Below are positions 39,482 to 46,261 of a stretch of DNA of 46,261 bases, in pieces (positions within the stretch are counted from its first letter, which is position 1; each line of letters begins with the position of its first letter). Made by a program: the position numbers and the translations under genes. The notes beneath the pieces are model-generated. The model made no database searches, was not told where the DNA came from, and saw only the letters and a program-made list of their open reading frames with translations. Origin of the DNA: Hyphomicrobiales bacterium (lineage in GTDB: Bacteria > Pseudomonadota > Alphaproteobacteria > Rhizobiales > Xanthobacteraceae); the NCBI GenBank assembly GCA_016185205.1, contig JACPOA010000081.1, positions 1-46,261 of the forward strand. The letters are read 5' to 3'.

Positions 39482-40507
39482 TCAGCCGAAGGTGAAGGCG
39501 TCGTGATAGGCGCCCTGCACCTGGCCGCCGGGCACCGGACCGCCGCCGGGCACATGCACCATGTCGCCGATCACCGCACAGGTGGCACCATGCAATCCGT
39601 GACGCGGAATCGCCATGGGCGTGAGCGCTTCCCAGCTGTCGGTCTTCGGATCGTAGGCCTCGTTGGTGCCGAACACCCTGCCGGTGGCCTCGCCGCCGAA
39701 CACCACGATCTTGCCGCCGATATAGACGCATGAGGGGCCGCTGCGCGCGGTCGGCAGCGGCGCGCGGAACGACCACCCGTCGGTCTTGGGGTCGTAGACG
39801 GCATTGAGGCTGGTATTGAAATCGTAGCTATCCATGCGGCCGGCGATGGCGTGGATTTTTCCATCGACCACGGCAACGCCCATGTGATCGCGCTGGCCGA
39901 CGAAGGGTTGCGTGCCGGTCGAGCCGCGCATGCCGCCGAGGATGGTGTATTTGTCGGTCGCCGGATCGTAGATCTCGTGCCACTCCACCGAGCGCACATC
40001 ACGGCCGCCGAGCAAATGGATTTTCCCATCGAGCACGATCGCCGACATGGCGCCGCGCGGGCGCGAGATCGGCGCGATCGGCGCCCATTGGTTGGCGGTT
40101 GCGTCATAGACGAAGCATTTGGAATGCGGGCAGCGGTTCTGCTCGACGAAGCCGCCGAAAGTATAAATCTTCGTTCCGATCGATGCGCCGGCGACATGAT
40201 TGCACGGATGCGGGAAGGGCGCCTTCAGCGACCAGGATTTGCTCGCCGGATCGTAAACCTGATGGAAATTCTGATCGACACGATGCTTGGCATAGCCGGC
40301 GATGGTGTGGATTTTGCCCTGGCATTCGATCACGGCATGTTCGCCGGTCGGGATCGGCATGCGCGGCTGCTCGATCCATCTGCCCGGATTGGCGGCCTTC
40401 GGCGCCACGCTGGTCATATAGCGCTGTTTCTCGACGGTCTTCGGAATGTCCGTGACGGTCTTGTCGTTCAAGCCGAGAAAGAGCGGGAGTTCTTGTTCTG
40501 CTGCCAT
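39482..40507 (-). CDS. Kelch-repeat beta-propeller protein
   Basis: A 341-residue protein built of Kelch repeats, recognisable by recurring GGxx and YDPxTxxWxxxAPxPxxR elements: VYDPASKSWSLKAPFPHP, VYDATANQWAPIAPISRPRG, VYDPKTDGWSFRAPLPTARS and AYDPKTDSWEALTPMAIPRHG. Strand pairs such as KIYTFGGF, KIHLLGG and KIVVFGGEA precede them. No signal peptide is seen in the chosen start at 40507 (MAAEQELPLF). Such propellers bind proteins or small molecules, or act as mutarotases and lyases; a function is not clear. It is the last gene of a minus-strand cluster with an isomerase, an LVIVD protein and an MFS transporter. Confidence 0.82.
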   Translation of the reverse strand: MAAEQELPLFLGLNDKTVTDIPKTVEKQRYMTSVAPKAANPGRWIEQPRMPIPTGEHAVIECQGKIHTIAGYAKHRVDQNFHQVYDPASKSWSLKAPFPHPCNHVAGASIGTKIYTFGGFVEQNRCPHSKCFVYDATANQWAPIAPISRPRGAMSAIVLDGKIHLLGGRDVRSVEWHEIYDPATDKYTILGGMRGSTGTQPFVGQRDHMGVAVVDGKIHAIAGRMDSYDFNTSLNAVYDPKTDGWSFRAPLPTARSGPSCVYIGGKIVVFGGEATGRVFGTNEAYDPKTDSWEALTPMAIPRHGLHGATCAVIGDMVHVPGGGPVPGGQVQGAYHDAFTFG

Positions 40508-40518
40508 GGTCGTAATCC

Positions 40519-41358
40519 TTAACTGACATAACTCGGGACGGCGTCCCGCAATAATTGCTGAGTGAGCTCGACGCCCTCGCGCGCGACGTCGTAGGGCGAG
40601 CGGGCCCATTGTTCGGGATTGGGTGCCTCGTAACTCAGATAGCCGGTATAGCCCTTCTCCGCCAACAGTCCGAGTATCTCGCGCCATTCGACGACGCCCT
40701 TGCCGGGCGGCAGCCGGTCGGTCGGCCGGCGCACGCCGGTCACCGGATTGGGCGATAGGTCGCTGTATTGGAAGCAGTAGATCTTGTCGGCCGGCGCGCT
40801 CTCGAAGCCGCGGCCGCCGGCGCCGCTGCGGGTGAAGTGATAGGCATCGATCAGATAGCCGCAATTCGGCTTGCTGGCGCCTTCGATCAGTTCGATCAGC
40901 ATGCCCAGACTGTTGAGCACGTCATGCTGCGAATTGAATTCGATCGCGAGCCTCAATTGGTATTCGGCGGCGATATCGCCGGCCTCGCGCAGATATTTGA
41001 TGGCGTCGCGGATCGGGCCTTGCACCTGGCCGGGCGCGCTCATCAGCATGTCGCAGCCGAGCGCCACCGCGTTTTCGCAGGATTCGCGGAACACCTTGAA
41101 CAGCCGCTTGCTCTCCTCGCCGGTGGCGAACAGCCAGCCGTATTCGACGCCGAGCACGCCGACCGGAATGCCGCTGTTCTTGATGAGATCGAGCACCTGC
41201 GCGTTGCTCAGGCCCAGATCGAAGCAGCGCTTGAAGTCGGTGCGGCGCAGCTCGACCGCGTCGTAGCCCGCCTGTTTGGCGGCATCGAGCGCGGTCGCCA
41301 GCGGCGTGGTGTCGATGGTCCACATATGCAGGGCGAGCCGCCCGAATTTTTCACTCAT
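40519..41358 (-). CDS. Sugar phosphate isomerase/epimerase-like TIM-barrel protein
   Basis: A 279-residue protein of the AP-endonuclease-2/xylose-isomerase-like family, which includes IolE, hydroxypyruvate isomerase and related enzymes. Metal-ligand regions are visible: LAIEFNSQ (Glu, about residue 139), YLIDAYHFTRSG (Asp and His, about 168-172), FQYSDLSPN and YLSYEAPNPE (Glu near the C-terminus). The chosen start overlaps the stop of the LVIVD gene by 4 bases (ATGA). With the transporter and propeller genes it suggests a carbohydrate or polyol degradation unit, which is an inference. Confidence 0.83.
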   Translation of the reverse strand: MSEKFGRLALHMWTIDTTPLATALDAAKQAGYDAVELRRTDFKRCFDLGLSNAQVLDLIKNSGIPVGVLGVEYGWLFATGEESKRLFKVFRESCENAVALGCDMLMSAPGQVQGPIRDAIKYLREAGDIAAEYQLRLAIEFNSQHDVLNSLGMLIELIEGASKPNCGYLIDAYHFTRSGAGGRGFESAPADKIYCFQYSDLSPNPVTGVRRPTDRLPPGKGVVEWREILGLLAEKGYTGYLSYEAPNPEQWARSPYDVAREGVELTQQLLRDAVPSYVS

Positions 41359-42374
41359 GATGGATCAGTGTCCTTCGTATTGCAGAATATAGAGGCCGCA
41401 TTGGTGTCGGTGAGATACATCAATCCTTCTTTGTCGACAAAGACGTCGCAGGACTGGATCACCTTGGCGGGGTTCGGCCGCTGGTCGACGATTTTTTCCG
41501 GCGCTGGCGGCACGAAATAGCCGATTTGCTTTGGCTGGAACGCATCGCGGATATCATAAATCCGCAAGCCGGCATTGTGATAGGTGGCGAAGACAATATC
41601 CTCGGTTTGCATTGAGCCTGGCCGGTTCTCGTGCAGATTATGCGGCCCGAACTTGGCGCCCTTGGCGCAGAAATCCTCTTCCGCCGGTGTCGGCAGTGTC
41701 GCAATCGAAACGGGATTCGACGGTTCACGCACGTCGATCAGCCAGGTATAGGCGATGCCGTTGGCGCAATTGGCCGAGGTCGCCGCGTCGGCCAGCACCA
41801 GCAGCTTGCGGCCCGGCAGCGGCAAAGGCGTATGCGCGCCGCCGCCGAAGGGCGGCGCGTAATTGCGATGGCTGAGCAGTTTCGGGTTGGGCGGATCGCT
41901 CAGATCGTGAATGGTGAGGCCGCCGACCCACCAGAGGCGATGCGCGCCAAAGCCCGGCATGGCGAGGAAGGCGATCTCGCGCGGGCTTGCCGGTTTCGAA
42001 ATGTCGAAGACGCGCAAGCCTGCCGCGAACGGCTGCTCGGTGTGAACCGAATCGATCAGGGACTTGGCGTAATAGTCCTGCTGGCTGGCATATTGCTGCA
42101 TCGCCCAGATATTCGGGCCGTTGACGGCGAGCAGAACGTCGCCGTGGATTTGCAGATGAGGCGAGCGGGTGTTTTTCGGCGCCGCGACGAAAGCGACCGT
42201 CTTGGGGTGCAGCGGATCGCGCACATCCACCACGGAAAAGCCGTCGCTGAACATATGGCCGATGAAGGCGTGGCCTTTGTGCACGATGACCTGCACGCCA
42301 TCCGGCCGGCCGCCCTGATCGCAGCGCGACACGAAACGGACGTTTTTGGAACTGGCGCCGGGAGGAGGGGTCAT
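41355..42374 (-). CDS. LVIVD-repeat protein, probably internally deleted
   Basis: A 339-residue propeller-type protein with LVIVD-like repeats: FSVVDVRDPLHPKTVAFV, LRVFDISKPASPREIAFL, LTIHDLSDPPNPKLLSH, TWLIDVREPSNPVSIATL and LRIYDIRDAFQPKQIGYFVPP. In relatives I know, GAHRLWW and the later GGLTIxDxSDPxNPKLLxHxN are separated by roughly 70 residues that include another repeat; here they are joined directly at about residue 150 (near 41924). This points to an in-frame deletion between GG-coding sequences. Both ends are otherwise well conserved, so the frame has been kept. Function is unknown; it overlaps the isomerase gene by ATGA. Confidence 0.8.
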   Translation of the reverse strand: MTPPPGASSKNVRFVSRCDQGGRPDGVQVIVHKGHAFIGHMFSDGFSVVDVRDPLHPKTVAFVAAPKNTRSPHLQIHGDVLLAVNGPNIWAMQQYASQQDYYAKSLIDSVHTEQPFAAGLRVFDISKPASPREIAFLAMPGFGAHRLWWVGGLTIHDLSDPPNPKLLSHRNYAPPFGGGAHTPLPLPGRKLLVLADAATSANCANGIAYTWLIDVREPSNPVSIATLPTPAEEDFCAKGAKFGPHNLHENRPGSMQTEDIVFATYHNAGLRIYDIRDAFQPKQIGYFVPPAPEKIVDQRPNPAKVIQSCDVFVDKEGLMYLTDTNAASIFCNTKDTDPS

Positions 42375-42467
42375 GCGGGTCAGATTATCAAATAGCCGTC
42401 CTGAATTGCCGAGGCCCGGCCGGCATGACGCCGAACCGGGTCCCGCTTGTGTCTGCGCCGAAGAACG

Positions 42468-43817
42468 TCAGCCGGTCGGCGCGGCAACCTCGTCAAGGCC
42501 CTTCTGACGCGATTCCGGACCGAGTTGTGTCACCGCCGCAGCGGCGATCACGAGCAAGGTGGCGAGACAGACGAACACCGTTGTCAGCCCCCAACCGTTC
42601 TGTACCCACAGGATGGCAGGCATGATGAAAGCAGTGGCAAGCCGGCCAACACCGGCAGCCCAGCCAAAGCCCGATGCTCGTGCGTTGGTGGGGAACACCT
42701 CCGACGCGAAGATCTGCATCGAATTGCCGGCGACCTGAACGAAGAAGATCATGATGAATCCGGCAACCATGAGTTGGCCGGCTGTGCCGGCATTGCTGAA
42801 CACCATGGCCATGATGCCCGCGCCGATGAAGGCGCAAACCGACGTGATCTTGCGGCCGAACTTGTCGAGCGCATACATCATGAAGATGCTCGCGAACGGC
42901 ACCGCGAAGTTCATGGCAAGGGTATATTGCAGCGACTTGGTGACGGAGAACCCTTTGGCGTTCATGATGTTCGGCAGCCAAGCACTGAGGCCGATGGCAA
43001 TGCCGAAGAATGCCGTAAAGCAGATCATGCCGGCGATGACGCGCTTCGGGAACATCCTGAACACGACGCCAAATGGATCGCTCTTTGTGTCACTGGCGGC
43101 ATCGGTTGAGAGCGTCTCCTTCGGCCCAGGAATGCCGAGACGGGCGAGCATATCGAGCGCTTCCTTGCCTCTGCCGTGCGTCGACAGATAACGCGGCGAT
43201 TCCGGGAGCGTGAAGCGGAAGACCCATACGATGAGCGCGCCGACGCCGATAATCACCCAGACGCCTCGCCACGCATATTCTGGAGTACTGGCGACGCTGC
43301 CGGCGAGAAGCGCCAGCGCGGTTCCGATTGGCCACACACAGGCCCCACCGATGAAGTGGACGATGGCCAGGATACGGCCGCGAATGGCTTTCGGCGAGTA
43401 TTCGCCGGCATAAGCGAAGGCAAGCGGCTGCTCGGCGCCAAGTCCAATCCCGGCAATAAAGCGGCAGACGATCATCAATATGACGCTCGGGGCCAGCGCG
43501 CCGAGGATGGTGAAGACGCCGAACAGCAGCAAATTGAACTGATAAATGAATCTCCGGCCGAACCGATCGCTGAATTGACCCTAGCCGGCGGTGCCGATGA
43601 ACATGCCGAAGATGGTGGCGCTGCCTATGGCAGCGACTTCGGCTCCCGTCGCGAACTTCGATTGAAGGATGAACGGAACGAGTGAGCCGAAGATGGTGAA
43701 GTCGATAACATCGAAGAAATACCCCGCAGCGATGAGCGCGATAATTCTCCGATGCAGCGGCGTTATTTTCGCTTCGTCCAACGCGTTGCCGACAAATGCC
43801 TCAATTGTTTGAGCCAC
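42468..43817 (-). pseudogene. MFS transporter interrupted by an in-frame amber codon
   Basis: A major facilitator of about 449 residues, similar to metabolite/aromatic acid:proton symporters. The first part (43817-43584, GTG start with GAGAGGG upstream) encodes MAQTIEAF to FGMFIGTAG. TAG follows at 43583-43581, and the same frame continues GQFSDRFGRRFIYQF to the stop at 42468. The amber sits just before the family's loop 2-3 motif GxxSDRFGRR, typically preceded by a small or Trp residue, so TGG or CAG to TAG is likely. No frameshift or other stop is present, suggesting a recent loss, a sequencing error or readthrough. It is the first gene of the minus-strand catabolic-like cluster. Confidence 0.85.
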
Positions 43818-44304
43818 GGCACCCTCTCCCCTGATGCTCGTTTCTATGTTGAAACTTTAGAGCAGTCCCGGCGGGAAAGATGAGCCACAAACGGAAGGTT
43901 GGTCAGCCCCATTTTCGACTGGAACGGCTCACTGTGGACAGCCCGCCCGGCGGGACGGTTTGAGTTTCAATTAGTGAAACAGAGGGTTGGCTCGGGTTCT
44001 AGGATGCGAGCTAAGAAAATACATCGAAACCCTCAGCACCTGGATGCGTTATCCCATGTTCTTGAATCGCCAATAAGCATGTACTCAATCTCATCGAATA
44101 TTGGGAGCATCTTCCCCAATCGGTTCAATCCAAACGCATTCACCAACTATGGTGGGATTGGATGCATCCGCCTGTCAGCTATTGCAACTATATGTTGCAT
44201 CGATATACTAATAACAAAAACTGACTCAGCGCGGGGAGCGTCGGGCAATGTATTTCAAGTTGGATTCACGATGGCGGGGGCCCTACAATCTTAAATGAGC
44301 AACG
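43818..44304. other. Intergenic region at the edge of the AT-rich patch
   Basis: A 487-base stretch. GC falls sharply from about 43960 onward. One plus-strand frame (43899-44294) gives no recognisable protein and no ribosome binding site, so it is probably not a gene. The promoter for the MFS cluster should lie near 43820-43900. The boundary of the acquired segment is likely in here, but I saw no attachment site or inverted repeats. Confidence 0.4.
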
Positions 44305-45063
44305 ATGAACAATTACTCCGTATCAATCTCTGCTCGTCGTAAAGAAGATTCGCAAGTCTCACTTGCTTTGTTTCTGCGCGTACATTTTCACGTTGTTCCT
44401 CTCGATAAAATTGACTCGGTTTTTGGCTTCAATGATCCTTGTCGTTTATATGGTGGATGCAAATATATAGGACCTGAACTTGATGATCGTGATTTGGCCT
44501 GGATGTATGCCAACAACATTGGTTATCGCATTCCGCTCTCAAACATGATTGTTGGAAGATCCGATTATGAATCGGCAAAATCTTTCTTGGAAAAACATCA
44601 TCGAAAGGACAATTCGGTTATTGTCGTAAAAGATAGTTTGGCGCGATGGATTCGCAAAGACTTTCCACTTTACCATATAGAATGCTCGGTCATTCGTTCG
44701 ACTGACACTGTAGAAAAGCTTAATAAGGCCCTGGATATTTATGATACGGTAGTTCCCTTGCCTGAGGCCTTCAATGCCGACTACGAGCTTCTTGAGTCTT
44801 TGCCACAAACGACTAAAGATCGAGTGCGGCTTTTTTTGAATGTTGGTTGCGCTCTGCATTGCCCTCAAAGAATTTGCTATCGATCGTTCTCTCGTATGAA
44901 CCGGGGGGAGCCGGGCGCTAAATTTGAATGCTCTCAAAAAAGCAATTCATATGTATTCAAAGAAGGCATGACTAATTTTCCCATGGAGGAATATCAAAAA
45001 ATAGGTTACACAAAATTCAAAATGTTGCGTGCTAAACCTTATTTGAATTCCACTGCATTTTAA
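44305..45063 (+). CDS. Unrecognised protein in AT-rich DNA, possibly U32-like
   Basis: A 252-residue protein encoded with markedly AT-rich codons, unlike the rest of the window. I do not recognise it with confidence. Visible features are SLALFLRVHFHVVPLD, the segment GYRIPLSNMIVGRSDYESAK, SVIVVKDSLARWIRKDFPLYHIE and a Cys-rich block NVGCALHCPQRICYRSF. The order of strand and helix and the GCxxxCPxRxCY block recall the U32 peptidase-like barrel proteins, but this is only a resemblance. There is no signal peptide or membrane helix. It is followed by a methyltransferase gene after 112 bases. Confidence 0.55.
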   Translation: MNNYSVSISARRKEDSQVSLALFLRVHFHVVPLDKIDSVFGFNDPCRLYGGCKYIGPELDDRDLAWMYANNIGYRIPLSNMIVGRSDYESAKSFLEKHHRKDNSVIVVKDSLARWIRKDFPLYHIECSVIRSTDTVEKLNKALDIYDTVVPLPEAFNADYELLESLPQTTKDRVRLFLNVGCALHCPQRICYRSFSRMNRGEPGAKFECSQKSNSYVFKEGMTNFPMEEYQKIGYTKFKMLRAKPYLNSTAF

Positions 45064-45175
45064 GACGTAGTATCTTTTTAAAGGCGACCCAATAAATTTG
45101 GATTCAGCGGCTAAGCTTGCTCAGGTCGTGCAGTGATGCAGTGAGCAGCTATGGCCCCCATGACGAGCCCGTAGG

Positions 45176-45856
45176 ATGCTAATAAGCCCCTATTATGATC
45201 GGCAAGCCATTGAAGCCAAGGTTATGGCCGGCAAGCACCGCGCCGTGGTTGGCGGAGACTGGGAAGAACTCGGACAGTTTCAGGTCGACTTTCTTGTGGC
45301 ACAAGGCCTGAAACAGCATCACACGCTTCTGGATATTGGTTGCGGCAGTCTGCGCGGCGGCGTGAAGCTAATTAAATATCTCGATGCGGAAAACTACTTC
45401 GGTACCGACCTCAACGGCTCCCTTCTCTCCGTCGGATACGATATCGAGCTTGCCAAAGCCGGTTTGACGGCAAAACTCCCGCGTTCGCATTTGATCGTCG
45501 ACGGCGACTTCGATTACACGTGGTGCGCCCGTCCTTTCGATTTCGTTTTGGCGCAATCCGTATTCACGCACCTTCCGCTCGGCTTCGTTCGCATCTGTCT
45601 CGAAAGACTATGCGGCGTCGTAAAACCGGACGGCCGCTTATTCATGACGATCCATGAAATCCCCGCAGACCATCCGGCTGATCGGTCCTATCGGCAACCC
45701 GGGGGAATTGTCTCTTACGGCGGGAAGAATCCGTATCATCATCGCTATTCAGACATCGCCCTTTGTGCGCAGAACCTGCCATGGGCCGCGAAATATATCG
45801 GCGCGTGGAACCATCCGCACGGGCAAAAAATAGTTCAGTTCACGCGCTCTCGCTGA
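45176..45856 (+). CDS. SAM-dependent methyltransferase (class I)
   Basis: A 226-residue Rossmann-fold methyltransferase. Motif I is LLDIGCGSLRGGVKLIKYL (about 50-68), the acidic end of the second strand is NYFGTDLNGSLL, and motif IV/post-I segments are FDFVLAQSVFTHLP and VKPDGRLFMTIHE. The Y-x-H-H-R-Y segment (KNPYHHRYSDIA) near the C-terminus is typical of small-molecule or sugar methyltransferases of this group. The substrate is unknown. GC is higher than in the previous gene but lower than the window average. It may belong with that gene to a glycan or surface-structure gene set brought in by transfer. Confidence 0.8.
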   Translation: MLISPYYDRQAIEAKVMAGKHRAVVGGDWEELGQFQVDFLVAQGLKQHHTLLDIGCGSLRGGVKLIKYLDAENYFGTDLNGSLLSVGYDIELAKAGLTAKLPRSHLIVDGDFDYTWCARPFDFVLAQSVFTHLPLGFVRICLERLCGVVKPDGRLFMTIHEIPADHPADRSYRQPGGIVSYGGKNPYHHRYSDIALCAQNLPWAAKYIGAWNHPHGQKIVQFTRSR

Positions 45857-46120
45857 CGAAAATGGGTCAATCTGCGTGCCGTCGAATGCTCCGACGTTCC
45901 GCTGCGAATCCGATGCAGCAGTTTCAAAGGGTTAGGGGGAGTTGGCTGGGGGCCTGGATTCTGAGCCAGACTCGAAACGCAGAGCTAAGGTCCTAAACAC
46001 GCAGCGCTTTTTTTAGCCCGCGGTAATCGTCTCGCAACAGTGTGGACCATGCTCGTGGACCATGCAAGGCGCCGCCGTGCTCTTCGTCGCCGTTGCCGCG
46101 GCTTCGCCGGTCGTGCCTCA
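45857..46120. other. Region between methyltransferase and IS66 end
   Basis: 264 bases without a convincing gene. An 11-base direct repeat, GTGGACCATGC, occurs at 46042-46052 and 46055-46065. A minus-strand frame at 45993-46208 crosses into the IS end and is not a real gene. The 8 bases just outside the IS, GTGCCTCA (46113-46120), would be the target duplication candidate. Confidence 0.35.
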
Positions 46121-46261
46121 GTAAGCATACGCTGAGTACCGCGGGCGTGCGGGTTAGGCGGCCATGGCTCAAGCGGCTGCTTGAAGACTCGGCGGTTTCC
46201 ACTGCCATGGTAGCAGTTCAGGAAGTCGGCCCTGCGGGATGTCGGCGATGCGGGCGAGGAC
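46121..46261 (-). mobile_element. IS66-family element, end inside the window
   Basis: The sequence GTAAGCATACGCTGAG starting at 46121 resembles IS66-family terminal repeats, which begin GTAAGC. It lies 48 bases outside the stop codon of an IS66-type transposase fragment, the expected distance for an element end. The rest of the element is beyond the window. Confidence 0.65.
46169..46261 (-). CDS. tnpC: IS66 transposase (TnpC), C-terminal fragment
   Basis: The minus-strand frame entering from the right edge encodes VLARIADIPQGRLPELLPW and ends at a stop at 46169. The LARIADxPxxRxxELLPW pattern is the C-terminal ending of IS66 TnpC transposases. Only 30 residues are visible. Confidence 0.72.
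   Translation of the reverse strand, partial: VLARIADIPQGRLPELLPWQWKPPSLQAAA

Noticed and set aside
43899-44294. Plus-strand open frame of 131 codons
   Set aside because: No ribosome binding site, no recognisable protein, and it spans the base-composition boundary; probably chance.
45993-46208. Minus-strand open frame of 71 codons near the right end
   Set aside because: Overlaps the IS66 end and the transposase C-terminus in another frame; Arg/Ser-rich with no family pattern.
1-46261. tRNA, rRNA and CRISPR arrays
   Set aside because: No cloverleaf-like sequence with a recognisable T-arm, no rRNA sequence and no regularly spaced repeats were seen on either strand.

Overview
The window looks like a chromosomal segment of an alphaproteobacterium of the Hyphomicrobiales (Rhizobiales), probably in the Bradyrhizobium / Rhodopseudomonas / Xanthobacteraceae neighbourhood. 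The grounds are high GC throughout, a complete six-gene acpXL-lpxXL cluster for very-long-chain acyl lipid A, the PhyR-NepR-EcfG general stress locus that is specific to Alphaproteobacteria, a rhizobial-type palindromic intergenic repeat, and many small proteins of the Bradyrhizobium type. Family names come from reading the proteins by eye; no database search was possible. No tRNA, rRNA or CRISPR array was seen.

Layout. The window is cut at both ends inside insertion sequences: an ISNCY/IS1202-like element on the left (about 1-140) and an IS66-like element on the right (46121 to the end). From 193 to 6120 lie pssA, a solitary His-tailed ureE, a glutathione transferase, an Inh-type lipoprotein, mmsA and a PomA/PomB-like stator pair. 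From 6248 to 11811 there are two tandem Kup potassium transporters, a rhodanese and an orphan PotF-like polyamine-binding protein. On the minus strand, 11795-17048 is the lipid A operon acpXL-fabZXL-fabF2XL-fabF1XL-adhXL-lpxXL, tightly packed and partly translationally coupled; its second condensing enzyme has no active-site cysteine. From 17264 to 23908 there is a small membrane protein, a DedA/ATP-grasp fusion protein, a PCuAC copper chaperone, a metal ABC permease with an unusual C-terminal extension, its binding protein, and a Tat-exported acetamidase-like protein with a doubled C-terminal module.

From 24234 to 31453 lie an EAL protein whose general base appears replaced, a carboxymuconolactone decarboxylase-like protein, a nitroreductase, an RlpA-like protein, a low-affinity iron permease-like protein, a LigD polymerase domain cut off from its ligase, and tandem Bug/TctC binding proteins facing a LysR regulator. 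From 32571 to 39405 is a stress-response neighbourhood: a cytosolic PAS/HisKA_2 kinase operon, several small envelope or unknown proteins, and the ecfG-nepR / phyR divergent locus. Seven intergenic sites match the sigma-EcfG promoter pattern (GGAAC, 16-17 bases, nGTT), six of them exactly with CGTT. They sit at the core regulators, at three small-gene starts nearby, and upstream of the rlpA and iron-permease genes about 8-10 kb away. This suggests that the window carries both the general stress response core and a local set of its targets.

From 39482 to 43817 is a minus-strand catabolic-looking cluster (Kelch protein, IolE-like isomerase, LVIVD-repeat protein, MFS transporter) that appears to be decaying: the transporter carries an in-frame amber codon and the LVIVD protein looks internally deleted. 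From about 43950 to 45856 there is an AT-rich patch with one unrecognised gene and a methyltransferase, ending next to the IS66 end, which looks recently acquired.
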